Shown: positions 16,229-26,880, numbered from the stretch's first letter. The stretch is 64,000 nt of DNA from Hydrogenophaga sp. (GCA_018333605.1 JAGXSV010000022.1:48770-112769), one strand, 5' to 3'. The notes: generated by a model not told the origin, from the sequence alone. Made by a program: numbers and translations.

Positions 16229-17455
16229 ATGCCGTACCAAGCCCAAGACAGCATGACCCTGTGGTGCCTGGCCAACCCGGCGGCCCCGCAGCGCATCGGC
16301 ACGTTAAGTTTGCAGGACAACCGCCGCAAGGTGGGCCTGAGCTACGCACCGGGCTGGTTGGCGGGACCGCAGGATTTTGCCTTGAGCGAAGACCTGCCGT
16401 TGCAGCCCGGTTTGCACCTGCCCGCAGAGCGCGACACCGCGGCCGGTGCGGTGGACGACGCCCGGCCAGACCAATGGGGCGAGCGCGTCATTCGGCTGCT
16501 GGAGCGGCCCGCCCGCTTGTCGTTGCTTGAGTATTTGTATTTCGCGGGCGATGACCGGTTTGGGGCCTTGGGCGTTTCGTTGCAGGACGGGGTGTATGAA
16601 CCCGCGCCCACGGCGGTGATGGCGAGCTTTGATGCGCTGAGCGACTTGCACCGCACCGTGCAGCGCGTGATGGCGGGGGATGCCCTCAACGAACAACAGC
16701 GCCGCCTGTTGCAGCCGGGTGTGAGCATGGGCGGGGCGCGACCCAAGTCGTTGATGCACATGGACGGACACGCCTGGGTGGTCAAGTTTTCAGACGGCGG
16801 TGAGCTGGACGCGCCGCTGATTGAGCACGCCAGCATGCAACTGGCCCAGCTGTGCGGCATTCAAACGGCCGAGACCCGGGCGCTGCCTTTGCCGCAAGGG
16901 CACGCAGTGGCCGTGCGCCGGTTTGACCGAGAGGGCGCTCGCCGCCTGCATGTGCAGTCGGCCTTTGTGGCGCTGCGTGCAGCGGGTGAGCCCATGGGGT
17001 ACCCCGAGCTGGCGCAGTTGCTGCGGCGCCTGGGGCGCCCGGAGCAGGTGCGTGCACAGCAGCAGGAGCTGTTCAGGCGCATGGTGTTCAATATCTTGAT
17101 CGACAACACGGACGACCACGAAAAAAACCATGCATTGGTGCGCGGTACAGATGGTTTTTATGCCTTGTCTGCGGCCTTCGACGTGCTGCCCGCCGCGCAA
17201 GGTCTGGGCTACCAGCAGATGCGCGTGGGCCAGCGAGGCCATGAGGCCAGCCTGGCCAACGCCTTGTCCGAAGCCCATGCGTTTGGGCTCAGCGCCGCCG
17301 ATGCGCGCAGCATGGCCGCCAACATTGGCCAGCAAGTGGCGCAATGGAAAACGGTGTTTCAGGGCTTCGGTGTGCGCGCGGCGGACCTGGCCGTGTTGGC
17401 CCAATACCTTGACGGTGCTCATTTGACCGCGCAGCGTTTGGAAGCCTTGGGCTGA
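16229..17455 (+). CDS. hipA: HipA-family serine/threonine kinase toxin
   Basis: GVSMGGARPKSLM, AVRRFDREG, NILIDNTDDHEKNHALV, YALSAAFDVLP motifs. Confidence 0.9.
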   Translation: MPYQAQDSMTLWCLANPAAPQRIGTLSLQDNRRKVGLSYAPGWLAGPQDFALSEDLPLQPGLHLPAERDTAAGAVDDARPDQWGERVIRLLERPARLSLLEYLYFAGDDRFGALGVSLQDGVYEPAPTAVMASFDALSDLHRTVQRVMAGDALNEQQRRLLQPGVSMGGARPKSLMHMDGHAWVVKFSDGGELDAPLIEHASMQLAQLCGIQTAETRALPLPQGHAVAVRRFDREGARRLHVQSAFVALRAAGEPMGYPELAQLLRRLGRPEQVRAQQQELFRRMVFNILIDNTDDHEKNHALVRGTDGFYALSAAFDVLPAAQGLGYQQMRVGQRGHEASLANALSEAHAFGLSAADARSMAANIGQQVAQWKTVFQGFGVRAADLAVLAQYLDGAHLTAQRLEALG

Positions 17456-17543
17456 CCTGGCGTTCCCGGGAGCAGCGCTGGCATGGGTCTGGGACAATGC
17501 GCGCTCGCCCCCGTTCTCCCTTTCGCCCTGTTGTCAGCCCCGC

Positions 17544-19940
17544 ATGCCTCAAGCCCCTGAACCTACCGCCGCTGAATCCGCCTCGCCCGACGCGCTGCCC
17601 AGCGGCCCGCTGGCGCGCGAGGCACTGGCGCTGGCCGCGTTTGACCACGTGGTGTCACACGCCAGCGGCTTTCGGGCGCGGCCCGGCCAGCGCGACATGG
17701 CGGCACTCATTGCCCACACGCTCAGCGGTGTGAGCCTGGGCGACGGCTCGGTGAGCGGTGATGCCGGTTTGCCCGAGCGCGGCATTGCGGTGGTGCAGGC
17801 CGGCACGGGCGTGGGCAAGTCGGCGGCGTATGCCTCCACCGTGATTCCGCTGGCGCTGGCGCAACAAAAGCGGGTGATCATCTCCACCGCCACGGTGGCG
17901 CTGCAAGAGCAGCTGATCGCCAAAGACCTGCCGGCGCTGGCGGCGGTGCTGCCCGAGCCGTTCACCTTTTCGCTGGCCAAGGGGCGCGGGCGTTATGTGT
18001 GCCGCCTCAAGCTGGACCAGCTCAGCGGCGGTGACGCGGCCAGCGCCGACCTGTTTGAGAGCGACGACGCGCCGGCGGCGGCCGACGAATCGGCCGCTGG
18101 CGTGGCGGCGCACACGGTGGCAACAGCCGCGGCCAGCGCGCGCATGGCCGAGCGCTGGGGCGAGCGCGCCAAGCAATACCTGCAGTGGACGCACCAGCTC
18201 GACAGCGGTGCCTGGGACGGCGACCGCGACCGCCTGGACGAGCCGCCCGAGGGCGATGTGTGGAGCCCCGTGGCGGCCGAGCGCCACAGCTGCACCGCGC
18301 GTCACTGTCCCAGCTACAACAGCTGCAGCTACTACCAGGCGCGAGCCAGGCTGGCGCAGTCGCAGGTGATTGTGGTCAACCACGACCTGCTGCTGGCCAC
18401 GCTGGGCCTGCACGCGCTGCCGGCGCCGGAAGACTGCTACCTGGTGTTTGACGAAGCGCACCACCTGGGCGCGGTGGCGCAAGGGCAGTTCACCGCGTCG
18501 ATGGACCTGATGCGCACCCAGTGGCTCGACCGCCTGCCGCGCGCGGTGGATGAGGTGGCCGGCGCGCTGCAGCACACGCCCAACGCCGACGTGGCCACGC
18601 TGGCGCGCGAGCTGAAGGCCGCGCAGGGTGAGCTCGCGCGCATGGCCATGGCGCGCCTGGGCGACAACCCCGACTGGCTGGCGCTGACCGGCCGCGCTCC
18701 GGCGCGCGGCGGCTGGGCCGGCGCAGCCTCGAAAGGCAGCGTCATTGGTCCATCCGCTCAGGGCGGCTGGGGCGACGGCGTGGCCTCGGTGATGGACCGC
18801 TTTGAAGGCGGCGCGCTGCCGCCCGACTGGCTGGAAACCGTGGCCCGGCTGCAGGCCAACGCCAGCGCGCTGCTGAAGGTGTTTGAAGCGCTGGCCACCC
18901 AGCTCAAGGCCACCGCGCGCGACAACCCCGGTGACGCGGCCCGTTGCGCCAAGCTGTACAGCCGCCTGGGCGTGCTGGCGCCGCGCCTGCAAAGCGCACA
19001 GGAAACGGCCACGCTGTGGCTGCAAGAGCCGGGTTTCAACGATACCGACCAACCCCGACAGGCCCCGCTGGCGAAGTGGCTGCAAGCCGGCCTGAGCCAC
19101 GGGTTGGTCACGCTCACCGCGCACGCCTGCCCGCTGGAGCCTGGCAGCCTGCTGCGCAACCAGCTCTGGAGCAAGGTGCGCGCGGCGGTGGTCACCTCGG
19201 CCTCGCTCGTCACCTGCGGCGGTTTCGAGCATTTTCTGCACGAGTCAGGCCTGGCTGACGACGACGCGGTGGTGGCGCGCGAAGTGCAAAGTCCGTTTGA
19301 CCACGCCCGCCAGGGCCGCCTGGTGGTGGTGCAAACCCAGGCCGACCCGAAAGACGTGGAGGCCTACACCCGCGAAATGCTCGACGCGCTGATGACCGAC
19401 CTGGCCGAGGTGCGGCGCGGGGCGCTGGTGCTGTTCACGTCCAGGGCGCAAATGCGGCGCGCGCAAGCGCTGCTGGAACGCGGCCTGCACAGCGACCTGC
19501 GCGACCAGGTGCTGGTGCAGGGCGATGCCTCGCGCACCCAGTTGCTGCGCAAACACGGCGAGCGCGTGGCGGCGGGCAGCCCGTCCATCTTGTTTGGCCT
19601 GCAGTCGTTTGGCGAAGGGCTCGACTTGCCCGGCGAACTGTGCGAATGGGTGTTCATCACCAAGCTGCCCTTTGCTTCGCCCAGCGACCCGGTGGGCCAG
19701 GCCCGCGCCGACTGGCTCAAAAGTCAGGGCCGCGACCCGTTCAGCGAGTTGGTGGTGCCTGCTACTGGCGCACGCCTGCTGCAGTGGACGGGTAGGGCCA
19801 TCCGCGCCGAGACCGACGAGGCGGTGGTCGTTTGCTACGATGCACGGTTGCTGCGCCAGTCGTACGGGCGGCGCATGCTCAAGGGCCTGCCGCCGTACCG
19901 GCTGCAGCGCCGCCAGAACGGCGTGCTGACGGACGTGTGA
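17544..19940 (+). CDS. dinG: ATP-dependent DNA helicase DinG
   Basis: VVQAGTGVGKSAAY (Walker A), VFDEAHHLG, Cys-rich CTARHCPSYNSCSYYQAR Fe-S region, C-terminal helicase motifs. Confidence 0.93.
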   Translation: MPQAPEPTAAESASPDALPSGPLAREALALAAFDHVVSHASGFRARPGQRDMAALIAHTLSGVSLGDGSVSGDAGLPERGIAVVQAGTGVGKSAAYASTVIPLALAQQKRVIISTATVALQEQLIAKDLPALAAVLPEPFTFSLAKGRGRYVCRLKLDQLSGGDAASADLFESDDAPAAADESAAGVAAHTVATAAASARMAERWGERAKQYLQWTHQLDSGAWDGDRDRLDEPPEGDVWSPVAAERHSCTARHCPSYNSCSYYQARARLAQSQVIVVNHDLLLATLGLHALPAPEDCYLVFDEAHHLGAVAQGQFTASMDLMRTQWLDRLPRAVDEVAGALQHTPNADVATLARELKAAQGELARMAMARLGDNPDWLALTGRAPARGGWAGAASKGSVIGPSAQGGWGDGVASVMDRFEGGALPPDWLETVARLQANASALLKVFEALATQLKATARDNPGDAARCAKLYSRLGVLAPRLQSAQETATLWLQEPGFNDTDQPRQAPLAKWLQAGLSHGLVTLTAHACPLEPGSLLRNQLWSKVRAAVVTSASLVTCGGFEHFLHESGLADDDAVVAREVQSPFDHARQGRLVVVQTQADPKDVEAYTREMLDALMTDLAEVRRGALVLFTSRAQMRRAQALLERGLHSDLRDQVLVQGDASRTQLLRKHGERVAAGSPSILFGLQSFGEGLDLPGELCEWVFITKLPFASPSDPVGQARADWLKSQGRDPFSELVVPATGARLLQWTGRAIRAETDEAVVVCYDARLLRQSYGRRMLKGLPPYRLQRRQNGVLTDV

Positions 19941-19987
19941 TCGCCTGCAGCGGGCAGCTTTTTTTAATTTCATTCCCTTGCCTGAAA

Positions 19988-21061
19988 ATGAATCTCGTTG
20001 AGTGTTCGAAGCGCCGCGCCCTGTGTCTGTTGGGCTTGAGCAGCGTGTTGTCCAGTCCCCTGGCGTGGGCCCAGTCCACCCCGTCTGCCACCGTGATGGG
20101 TGCGGGCGCCACCTTCCCTGCCGAGATCTACCGCCTGTGGTCGGATCGTTACAAATCGGTGACGGGCGTGAGCGTGCAGTACCAGCCGACCGGGTCGGGC
20201 GACGGCACGCGTCAGATGGTTGCGCGCAAGGTGGCGTTCGGCGGCACCGATTCGCCGCTCAAGCCTGCCGATCTCGTCCAGCGCCAGCTGTTGCAACTGC
20301 CCACCGTGGCCGGCGCTGTGGTGCCGGTGTTCAACCTGCGCAGTCTCGGCGGCCGCAGCGTGCAGCTGACCGGGGACGTGCTGGCAGATCTGTTCGCCGG
20401 CAAGATCACGCGCTGGAACGATCCGCAGATCGCCGCTCTGAACCCCGGTCTGGCCCTGCCCGACCTGCCGGTGCGCCGCATCGTGCGCGCTGACGCCTCT
20501 GGCACCACCGACGCCTTCACGCGCTACCTGTCGCAGGTGAATGCGTCCTTTCGAAGCAGCATCGGCGCAGGGCAAAAGCCCCAGTGGCCGGGCGAGCCCC
20601 TCGCAGCCGAGGGCAACGGCGGTGTGGTCAAGCTGCTGCAGAGCACCGAGGGTGGCCTGGCCTATGTGGGCTACGACCGTGTGCTCAAGGAGCGGCTGTC
20701 GGCGATCCAGCTGAAAAACACGGCGGGGCAATGGGTGACGGCCAGCGAGGAGAGCGTGCGCAGGGCCATCATGGCCAGCGACGTGCACCGCCTGGGTGAC
20801 GACAGTGCATCCACCATCAACCTGCCCGCACCCGGCAGCTGGCCGATCTCCGTCATCACCTTTGTGCTGGTGGACGCCGAACCCGCGCGCGCCGCCGACG
20901 CCCAGCCCGCCCTGCGTTTCCTGTACTGGGCTTTCATGCAGGGCGACGCGCTGGTCAAAGGGACGGGCTTCGTGTCTCTGCCGGTGATGCTGCAGGCACG
21001 GCTGGCGGGTCGGCTGATGGCCGTGAAACCCCGGGATGGCCAGACCATCGCCTACTTCTGA
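19988..21061 (+). CDS. pstS: phosphate ABC transporter substrate-binding protein PstS-like
   Basis: VMGAGATFPAEIYRLWSDRYKSVTGVSVQYQPTGSGDGTRQ...FGGTDSPL...RADASGTTDAFTRYLS. Confidence 0.88.
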   Translation: MNLVECSKRRALCLLGLSSVLSSPLAWAQSTPSATVMGAGATFPAEIYRLWSDRYKSVTGVSVQYQPTGSGDGTRQMVARKVAFGGTDSPLKPADLVQRQLLQLPTVAGAVVPVFNLRSLGGRSVQLTGDVLADLFAGKITRWNDPQIAALNPGLALPDLPVRRIVRADASGTTDAFTRYLSQVNASFRSSIGAGQKPQWPGEPLAAEGNGGVVKLLQSTEGGLAYVGYDRVLKERLSAIQLKNTAGQWVTASEESVRRAIMASDVHRLGDDSASTINLPAPGSWPISVITFVLVDAEPARAADAQPALRFLYWAFMQGDALVKGTGFVSLPVMLQARLAGRLMAVKPRDGQTIAYF

Positions 21062-21112
21062 CGCTGAATCCTTTTACCCCTGTTTTTCCATCCACCGAAC
21101 CGGAGACTCTTC

Positions 21113-21583
21113 ATGATTTACGCCACCCTCAAGCTGCTTCACGTCCTGGCCATTGTGGTGTGGATCGGCGGCATGGTGTTTTCCCATTTCTTCTTGCGCC
21201 CGGCCGCCGTGCAGCTGGAAGCCCCGGTGCGCGTGCGCCTGATGCACGACACGCTGCAGCGCTTTTTTGCCGCCGTGCTGGTGGCCATTGGGGTGGTGCT
21301 GGTCAGCGGCTTGTGGATGATCGGGCGCGTGGCCAAAGAGTCGGTGCAAGCCGGCCTGGGCTTTGCCATGCCGTTGAACTGGACCATCATGGCCGCGCTC
21401 GGCATCATCATGATGCTGATCTTTGGCCACATCCGCTTTGCCCTGTTCAAGCGCCTGAGCACCGCCGTGGCCGCCAGTGACTGGCCCGCCGGCGGCGCCG
21501 CATTGGCGAGCATCCGCATGGCGGTGGGTATCAACCTGGCGCTGGGTGTGGTGATCATCGCGGTCACGTTCTGGATGGCGTGA
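21113..21583 (+). CDS. CopD-like integral membrane protein
   Basis: MIYATLKLLHVLAIVVWIGGMVFSHFFLRPAA... 4 TM. Confidence 0.75.
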   Translation: MIYATLKLLHVLAIVVWIGGMVFSHFFLRPAAVQLEAPVRVRLMHDTLQRFFAAVLVAIGVVLVSGLWMIGRVAKESVQAGLGFAMPLNWTIMAALGIIMMLIFGHIRFALFKRLSTAVAASDWPAGGAALASIRMAVGINLALGVVIIAVTFWMA

Positions 21584-21627
21584 GGCGGTGTTGCAGCGTG
21601 GCTGAATAACGCCGCTGTTTCGCGCCT

Positions 21628-21663
21628 GCCCCCATCCCAACCTTCCCCCAGCGGGGGAAGGCG
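21628..21663 (-). repeat. REP-like element (family A), inverted
   Basis: GCCCCCATCCCAACCTTCCCCCAGCGGGGGAAGGCG. Confidence 0.75.
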
Positions 21664-21707
21664 CTGGAAGCCTGATGCCGGTGGCCGTCGCCACAGCGCC
21701 CAAGCCC

Positions 21708-22721
21708 CTACAACCGGGGCAGTGCCACGTCGTTGCCCCACATGCGCTGCCACAGCCAGGGCAGGGCGGTGCCCAAATCCGGGCGCCTGCTTTGCTGCAC
21801 CGGCAGGTGCTGGCCGCTGACGCGGGCGGGTGCGCTGCCCAGATCAAAACGGAAGGTGTAGGCGGGTTCCTGACCCATGCGCAGATCGGTCACAAACAGC
21901 CGGCCGTCGGTTTCGGCCAGGCTGTAAAACCCGTGCGTGAAAGCGGCCATGCGGGCCACCGACGGTTCGTGGCGGTGTTGCTCGATCAGCGCTGCGCCGC
22001 GGTCGTGGGCCGTCCAGGTGATGCGCTGGCCGTTGTCCAGCAGCGAATAATAGCCTTCAAAGTACTGCGTGGGCGTGGTGGCCACCAGGCGCCAGAGCAC
22101 CGTGTTGAATGGCGCCGGCGTGACGAGCAGGCCTTGGGTTTCGATGCCCTGGACGGCGAGTGAGGCGCGGGCCACCTGGGTGGCGTGTTGCTGGGCGCCG
22201 AAGCTCCAGCCCAGGTACAGGGTGCTCAGGGTCAGGCCGGCCAGGTTCCAGGGCAGACCGCGGGCGCTTTTTTGGAGCCGCAGCGCGGCCACCACGCCCA
22301 CGATCAACGGCACGGTGTAGAGCGGGTCGATGATGAAGATGCTGCCGACGCCAAACGGATGGTCGGTGAACGGCTGCAGCAGCTGGGTGCCATAGACGGT
22401 CATGGTGTCGAGCAGCGGGTGGGTGAACAGCACCAGCCACAGCGCGAGCCACCAGCGCCGGAACAAGGCCGTTTCGCCGTGCAGTCGCGACACGACCCAC
22501 GCCAGCACCGGCGCCCCCAGCGTGAGGAAGAACAGCGAATGGCTCTCGGCCCGGTGGCGCACCATGTTGAGCACGGCGTTGCCGTGGTCAATGAACGCAT
22601 CGAGGTCGGGCAAGGTGCCCGCCACAGCACCCCACAGGGCGGCTTTCCACACAGCGGTGCGCCGGCCCATCACGGCCACGCTGACGGCCGATCCGAGGGC
22701 GATTTGGGTCAAGGAATCCAT
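21708..22721 (-). CDS. membrane-bound metal-dependent hydrolase (YdjM/DUF457-like)
   Basis: MDSLTQIALGSAVSVAVMGRRTAVWKAALWGAVAGTLPDLDAFID...HRAESHSLFFLTL. Confidence 0.82.
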   Translation of the reverse strand: MDSLTQIALGSAVSVAVMGRRTAVWKAALWGAVAGTLPDLDAFIDHGNAVLNMVRHRAESHSLFFLTLGAPVLAWVVSRLHGETALFRRWWLALWLVLFTHPLLDTMTVYGTQLLQPFTDHPFGVGSIFIIDPLYTVPLIVGVVAALRLQKSARGLPWNLAGLTLSTLYLGWSFGAQQHATQVARASLAVQGIETQGLLVTPAPFNTVLWRLVATTPTQYFEGYYSLLDNGQRITWTAHDRGAALIEQHRHEPSVARMAAFTHGFYSLAETDGRLFVTDLRMGQEPAYTFRFDLGSAPARVSGQHLPVQQSRRPDLGTALPWLWQRMWGNDVALPRL

Positions 22722-22881
22722 GACGGGAGCTTAGCGGCAGCAGACAAACTGCATGGGTTGCGGGGGCACTGTGACACCTCCGGCGCGCAGTGTCTTCACC
22801 CAGGACGCCGCGGAGCCGGCTCTGCCGGGCCGCCGGCATTGCCCCTGGGGAGTCACGCCGCAGGCGGCGCGGGGGGAATGC

Positions 22882-23535
22882 CTATGCCAGGACCACGATG
22901 GGAAAAGTGGCTCTCGCGCCGTCAGCGCCGGGCACAAACGGCACGGTGAGCGCGGCACGGCCCTCAGCGTTGAGGCGGCGCCACAAAAAGTCGCGCTCGT
23001 TGCCGGGGTCGCCGGCCACGTAGAGCTGGGTGGTGAGCAGGTCCTGGCCGTCCAGTTGCACCTTGACGTGGATGTGGGGCGTTCGCCCGCTGTAGGGCGC
23101 GGGGCGCAGGGTGCGAAACCGGTAGCGGCCGTCGCGCCCCACGGTGACCTGGCCAAAGCCTTGGAAGGCGGGGTCGGCTTTGCCGCCGTCGCCGGGGTGG
23201 TGGTAGTGGCCGGCCTGGTCGCACTGCCAGATTTGCACCACGGCGCCCGACACCGGCACGCCGCGCGTATCGGTCAGCACGCCTTCGACCCACGCCGGCT
23301 GGCCTTTGCCGTAGGTGGCGAGGCCGTTGCGCAGCAGGTCAAAGTCGTTGTCGGCGGGCAGGGCCACGGGGTAGAACGGGCCTTCGGACTGGCTGGGAGT
23401 GGGCCGCAAGCTGCGCTGTGCCAGCGCGGGCGTAAGCCAGGCGGGCGCGGCGGTGGCGGCGATCACCGAGGCTCCGCCCATGAGCAGGTGGCGGCGTGAG
23501 GGGCTGGGCACAGTCGGCATGGCGGGTTCCTTCAA
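22882..23535 (-). CDS. intradiol ring-cleavage dioxygenase-like protein with Tat-type signal
   Basis: RRHLLMGGASVIAA; SEGPFYP, GVPVSGAVVQIWQCDQAGHYHHPGD, RTPHIHVKV. Confidence 0.87.
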   Translation of the reverse strand: MKEPAMPTVPSPSRRHLLMGGASVIAATAAPAWLTPALAQRSLRPTPSQSEGPFYPVALPADNDFDLLRNGLATYGKGQPAWVEGVLTDTRGVPVSGAVVQIWQCDQAGHYHHPGDGGKADPAFQGFGQVTVGRDGRYRFRTLRPAPYSGRTPHIHVKVQLDGQDLLTTQLYVAGDPGNERDFLWRRLNAEGRAALTVPFVPGADGARATFPIVVLA

Positions 23536-23560
23536 TAGATTTCACCGCTGCCGTTCGGGT

Positions 23561-26251
23561 TCAAACAGCGCGGGCTTCGGTGTTGGTTTGCAGTTCCAGC
23601 GACACGTGGCGGACCTGGTGGTCGTCCGGGGCGCTGCGTTCTTGGAAGCCCAGCGACTTGGCAAGTTCCAGCATGCCGGTGTTGACACGCAGCACCGTGC
23701 CCACCAGGCGCTGCGTGCCGCGGGCGCGCAGGTGCTCGATCATTTTGCGCATGAGCCGGTGGCCCAGGCCACCGCCCTTCAGGTCGGAGCGCACGATGAC
23801 GCCGAACTCGGCCATTTCATTGTCCGGATCGACCGAGGCACGCACCGTGCCCAGGGTTTCCTCGCCACCGTTGGGCAGTGCCCGGGTGGCGACGAAGGCC
23901 ATTTCTCGGGCGTAGTCGATCTGCGTGAGCCGCGCCAGCTCGCTGTGTTCAATGCTGCGGCGGCTGTAAAACACGCGCAGCCGAATGTCTTCCGGGTCCA
24001 GCCGCTCCAGGAAGGTGCGGTGTTGCGCTTCGTCTTCCGGGCGAATGGGCCGCAGGGTGAGCGTCTCACCCTGCCACGCCCAGCTTTCCACCAGCTCTTG
24101 GGGGTAGGGCTGGATGGCGAAGTGGGCTGCACCCGCCGGGCGCGCGGCCGACACGCGCACCCGCGCGTCCAGCGCCACTGCGCCTTCGTGGTTGGCCAGC
24201 AGGGGGTTGATGTCCAGTTCAGCCAGTTCGGGCACGTCGGCCAGCAGTTGCGACACGGCCACCAGCACCTGGGCGATGGCGTCGATGTCGGCTGCGGGTT
24301 CGTCGCGGTAGCCTTTGAGCAGCTTGGCGATACGGGTGCGGTGGACTTGCGCCAGCGCCAGCGGGGTGTTCAGCGGGGGCAAGGCCAGCGCGCGGTCGGC
24401 CAGCACTTCCACCGCCGTGCCGCCGGCGCCAAACAAGATGACCGGGCCAAAAATGGGGTCTACGCTGGCACCGATGATGAGTTCGTGGGCGTGCTTTTTG
24501 CGCACCATGGGCTGCACGGTGAAGCCTTGCACGTCGGCGTCGGGCCGCAGTTCGCGCACACGATCCAGCATGGCGGTGCACACCTCGCGCAGCTCGCTGG
24601 CGCTGCCAATGTTCAGGCGCACGCCGCCCACGTCGCTCTTGTGGCTGATGGTGTGCGACAAAATTTTGACCACCACGGGGTAGCCCATGGTTGCGGCGGC
24701 GGCCACGGCGTCAGTGGGGTCGGTGCCGACGGTTCGGGTGGGCACCACCGGCAGGCCGGCGGCGGCCAGAAAGTCTTTGGCTTCGGGCTCGGTCAGCAGT
24801 TCGCGGCCGCTGCTGAGCACGGCGTCCACGATGGCGCGCAGACGCGGCAGGTCGACCGGCTGGGCGGCGCTGTGTGCGGGTGGGGTTTCCAGCAGCGCCT
24901 CCTGGTTCAGGCGGTAGGTGCGCAGAAAAGAAAATGCGCGCACCGCTTCTTCGGGGGTGTTGAAGTCGGGCACGCCGGCCTGGCGAAAGGTCTGACGGGC
25001 CTGGGCCACGGCAGCGTCGCCGAGCCAGCAGCCCAGCACGCGCCGGGGCTGCGCGGTGACTTGCGGCAGCAGCGCCTGCGCGATCTCGGCGCTGGGCACG
25101 ATGGCGGTGGGCGCATGGATGAAGAGTACGGCGCTGTCGGTCTCGTGCGAGAGCGCTTGCAGCGCCGCCTGGTAGCGCGCGGCCGGCGCGTCGCCAATGA
25201 TGTCCACCGGGTTGGCGCGAGACCAGTTGGCGGGCAACACCGCATCCAGCCGGGCCAGCAGGTCTTCGCTCAGCGGTGCCAGCGGCACGCCCTCCGTGGC
25301 AGCGGCGTCGGCCGCCATCACCCCGGCACCGCCGCCGTTGGTGAGCACGATGAGCTGGCCGGAGGGGCCATCGCGAAAGCGCGAGAGCGTCTCGGCCGCC
25401 AGAAACAGCTCGTGCAGCGTGTCGACACGCAGCATGCCGGCGCGGGCGATGGCTGCATCAAATACCGCGTCAGAGCCAGCGAGTGCGCCCGTGTGCGAGG
25501 CGGCGGCCTGCTGACCCGCAGCCGAGCGCCCGGCCTTGACCACGATCACCGGCTTGTTGCGGGCGGCGGCGCGCGCGGCCGACATGAACTTGGGCGAGGC
25601 GTCGATGCTTTCGATGTAGAGCAGGATGGAGCGGGTTTTGGGGTCGCTGCCCAGAAAGTCGAGCATGTCGCCAAAGTCGACATCGGCGCGTTCGCCGAGC
25701 GAGACGAAATGCGAAAACCCGATGCCGCGCGAGCCGGCCCAGTCGAGCATGGCCGTGACCAGCGCGCCCGACTGCGACACAAAAGCCAGGTCGCCCGGCA
25801 GCGCACCGATGTGGGCAAAGCTCGCGTTCAGGCCCATGTGCGGCACCAGCATGCCGATGCAGTTGGGGCCGAGAATGCGCAGCGTGTGCACCCGGGCGGC
25901 GTCCAGCATGGCCTGTTTCTGCGCTTTGTTGAGCCCGGCCGTGACGACGATGGCCGCCCGCGTGCCGCGCTCGCCGAGCGCGGCAATGAGTGGCGCCACG
26001 GTGTGGGCTGGTGTGCAGATCACGGCCAGGTCAGGCGCCTCGGGCAGGGCCTCGACGTTGCGGTAGGCGGTGGCGCCGCCCAGGCTGCGGTGCTTGGGGT
26101 TGACGGGGTAAAGACGGCCACGGTAGCCGCTGCTGCCGTCACCCAGCAGGTTGCGCCATACCGTGCCGCCCACGCTGCCTGGGCGTTCTGAGGCGCCAAA
26201 AACCGCCACCGAGGCGGGGGCAAACAGGGCGTCCAGGTTTCGGATGCTCAT
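23561..26251 (-). CDS. bifunctional acyl-CoA synthetase (ADP-forming type)/GNAT domain protein (Pat-like protein acetyltransferase)
   Basis: CoA-binding N-terminus FAPASVAVFGASERPGSVGG, ATP-grasp region, C-terminal GNAT TLRPIRPEDEAQHRTFLERL...GLGHRLMRKMIEHLR. Confidence 0.9.
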   Translation of the reverse strand: MSIRNLDALFAPASVAVFGASERPGSVGGTVWRNLLGDGSSGYRGRLYPVNPKHRSLGGATAYRNVEALPEAPDLAVICTPAHTVAPLIAALGERGTRAAIVVTAGLNKAQKQAMLDAARVHTLRILGPNCIGMLVPHMGLNASFAHIGALPGDLAFVSQSGALVTAMLDWAGSRGIGFSHFVSLGERADVDFGDMLDFLGSDPKTRSILLYIESIDASPKFMSAARAAARNKPVIVVKAGRSAAGQQAAASHTGALAGSDAVFDAAIARAGMLRVDTLHELFLAAETLSRFRDGPSGQLIVLTNGGGAGVMAADAAATEGVPLAPLSEDLLARLDAVLPANWSRANPVDIIGDAPAARYQAALQALSHETDSAVLFIHAPTAIVPSAEIAQALLPQVTAQPRRVLGCWLGDAAVAQARQTFRQAGVPDFNTPEEAVRAFSFLRTYRLNQEALLETPPAHSAAQPVDLPRLRAIVDAVLSSGRELLTEPEAKDFLAAAGLPVVPTRTVGTDPTDAVAAAATMGYPVVVKILSHTISHKSDVGGVRLNIGSASELREVCTAMLDRVRELRPDADVQGFTVQPMVRKKHAHELIIGASVDPIFGPVILFGAGGTAVEVLADRALALPPLNTPLALAQVHRTRIAKLLKGYRDEPAADIDAIAQVLVAVSQLLADVPELAELDINPLLANHEGAVALDARVRVSAARPAGAAHFAIQPYPQELVESWAWQGETLTLRPIRPEDEAQHRTFLERLDPEDIRLRVFYSRRSIEHSELARLTQIDYAREMAFVATRALPNGGEETLGTVRASVDPDNEMAEFGVIVRSDLKGGGLGHRLMRKMIEHLRARGTQRLVGTVLRVNTGMLELAKSLGFQERSAPDDHQVRHVSLELQTNTEARAV

Positions 26252-26880
26252 GGCTCGGCGCTTTCTGGGGTGCTGGCCGTTGGGCCGATTTTTTCACTGC
26301 GGCTGGCCGACATGAAGGCGATCAGCGCCGAGCGCATGGCTTCCTCCACCGTCATGTCGATGGGGCTGGTCCAGCTGCGTGGCACAAACACGGTGTAACC
26401 GCCGATCATGTAGCCCATGGGCAGGTACACGGCCACGTGGTCTTCCAGCTCGCCCAGCCCCCGGGCCAGGCCTTTCATGGACTGGCGGGTGACCAGGCCC
26501 ACGGTGGACAGTTCGCCTCCGGGCATGCGCAGCAACACCACCTGCTGGGTGTCTTTTTCGTGCGGGGCGAAGTAGTCGGCAAAGTTTTTCAACGACGAGT
26601 AAATGCTCTTCACCACGGGCAGGTTGGTGAACGGCAGTTCCACCCAGGACAGCAGGCGCGCGGTGGCCGGCTGTGAAATGAAGAAGCCCAGCCCCACAAT
26701 CAGCCCGGCGCCCAGCACGATGCCCAGTCCGGGCAGGTAGAAGTCACCAATGACGGGCCGGATCAGGGCCATGGCCAGGCCCTCGGTCCAGCTGACGAAC
26801 AGGTACAAGACGTAGACCGTCAAAGCCAGGGGCAAGAACGTGATCAGACCGCGAAAGAAGTATTGGTAAATCGGTTTCAT
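26248..26880 (-). CDS. DUF502 family membrane protein
   Basis: MKPIYQYFFRGLITFLPLALTVYVLYLFVSWTEGL...PGLGIVLGAGLIVGLG. Confidence 0.85.
   Translation of the reverse strand: MKPIYQYFFRGLITFLPLALTVYVLYLFVSWTEGLAMALIRPVIGDFYLPGLGIVLGAGLIVGLGFFISQPATARLLSWVELPFTNLPVVKSIYSSLKNFADYFAPHEKDTQQVVLLRMPGGELSTVGLVTRQSMKGLARGLGELEDHVAVYLPMGYMIGGYTVFVPRSWTSPIDMTVEEAMRSALIAFMSASRSEKIGPTASTPESAEP

Noticed and set aside
5580-17455. Possible defence island (DinJ-YafQ remnant, MmeI-like R-M, HipBA)
   Set aside because: The loci are separated by core metabolic genes (icd, transporter, hydrolase) with no integrase or boundary repeats, so clustering may be coincidence.
17655-19241. 528-aa minus-strand ORF
   Set aside because: Antisense to dinG with intact helicase and Fe-S motifs.
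23399-26191. 930-aa plus-strand ORF
   Set aside because: Antisense to the acyl-CoA synthetase/GNAT gene, which has clear domain motifs; composition is shadow-like.
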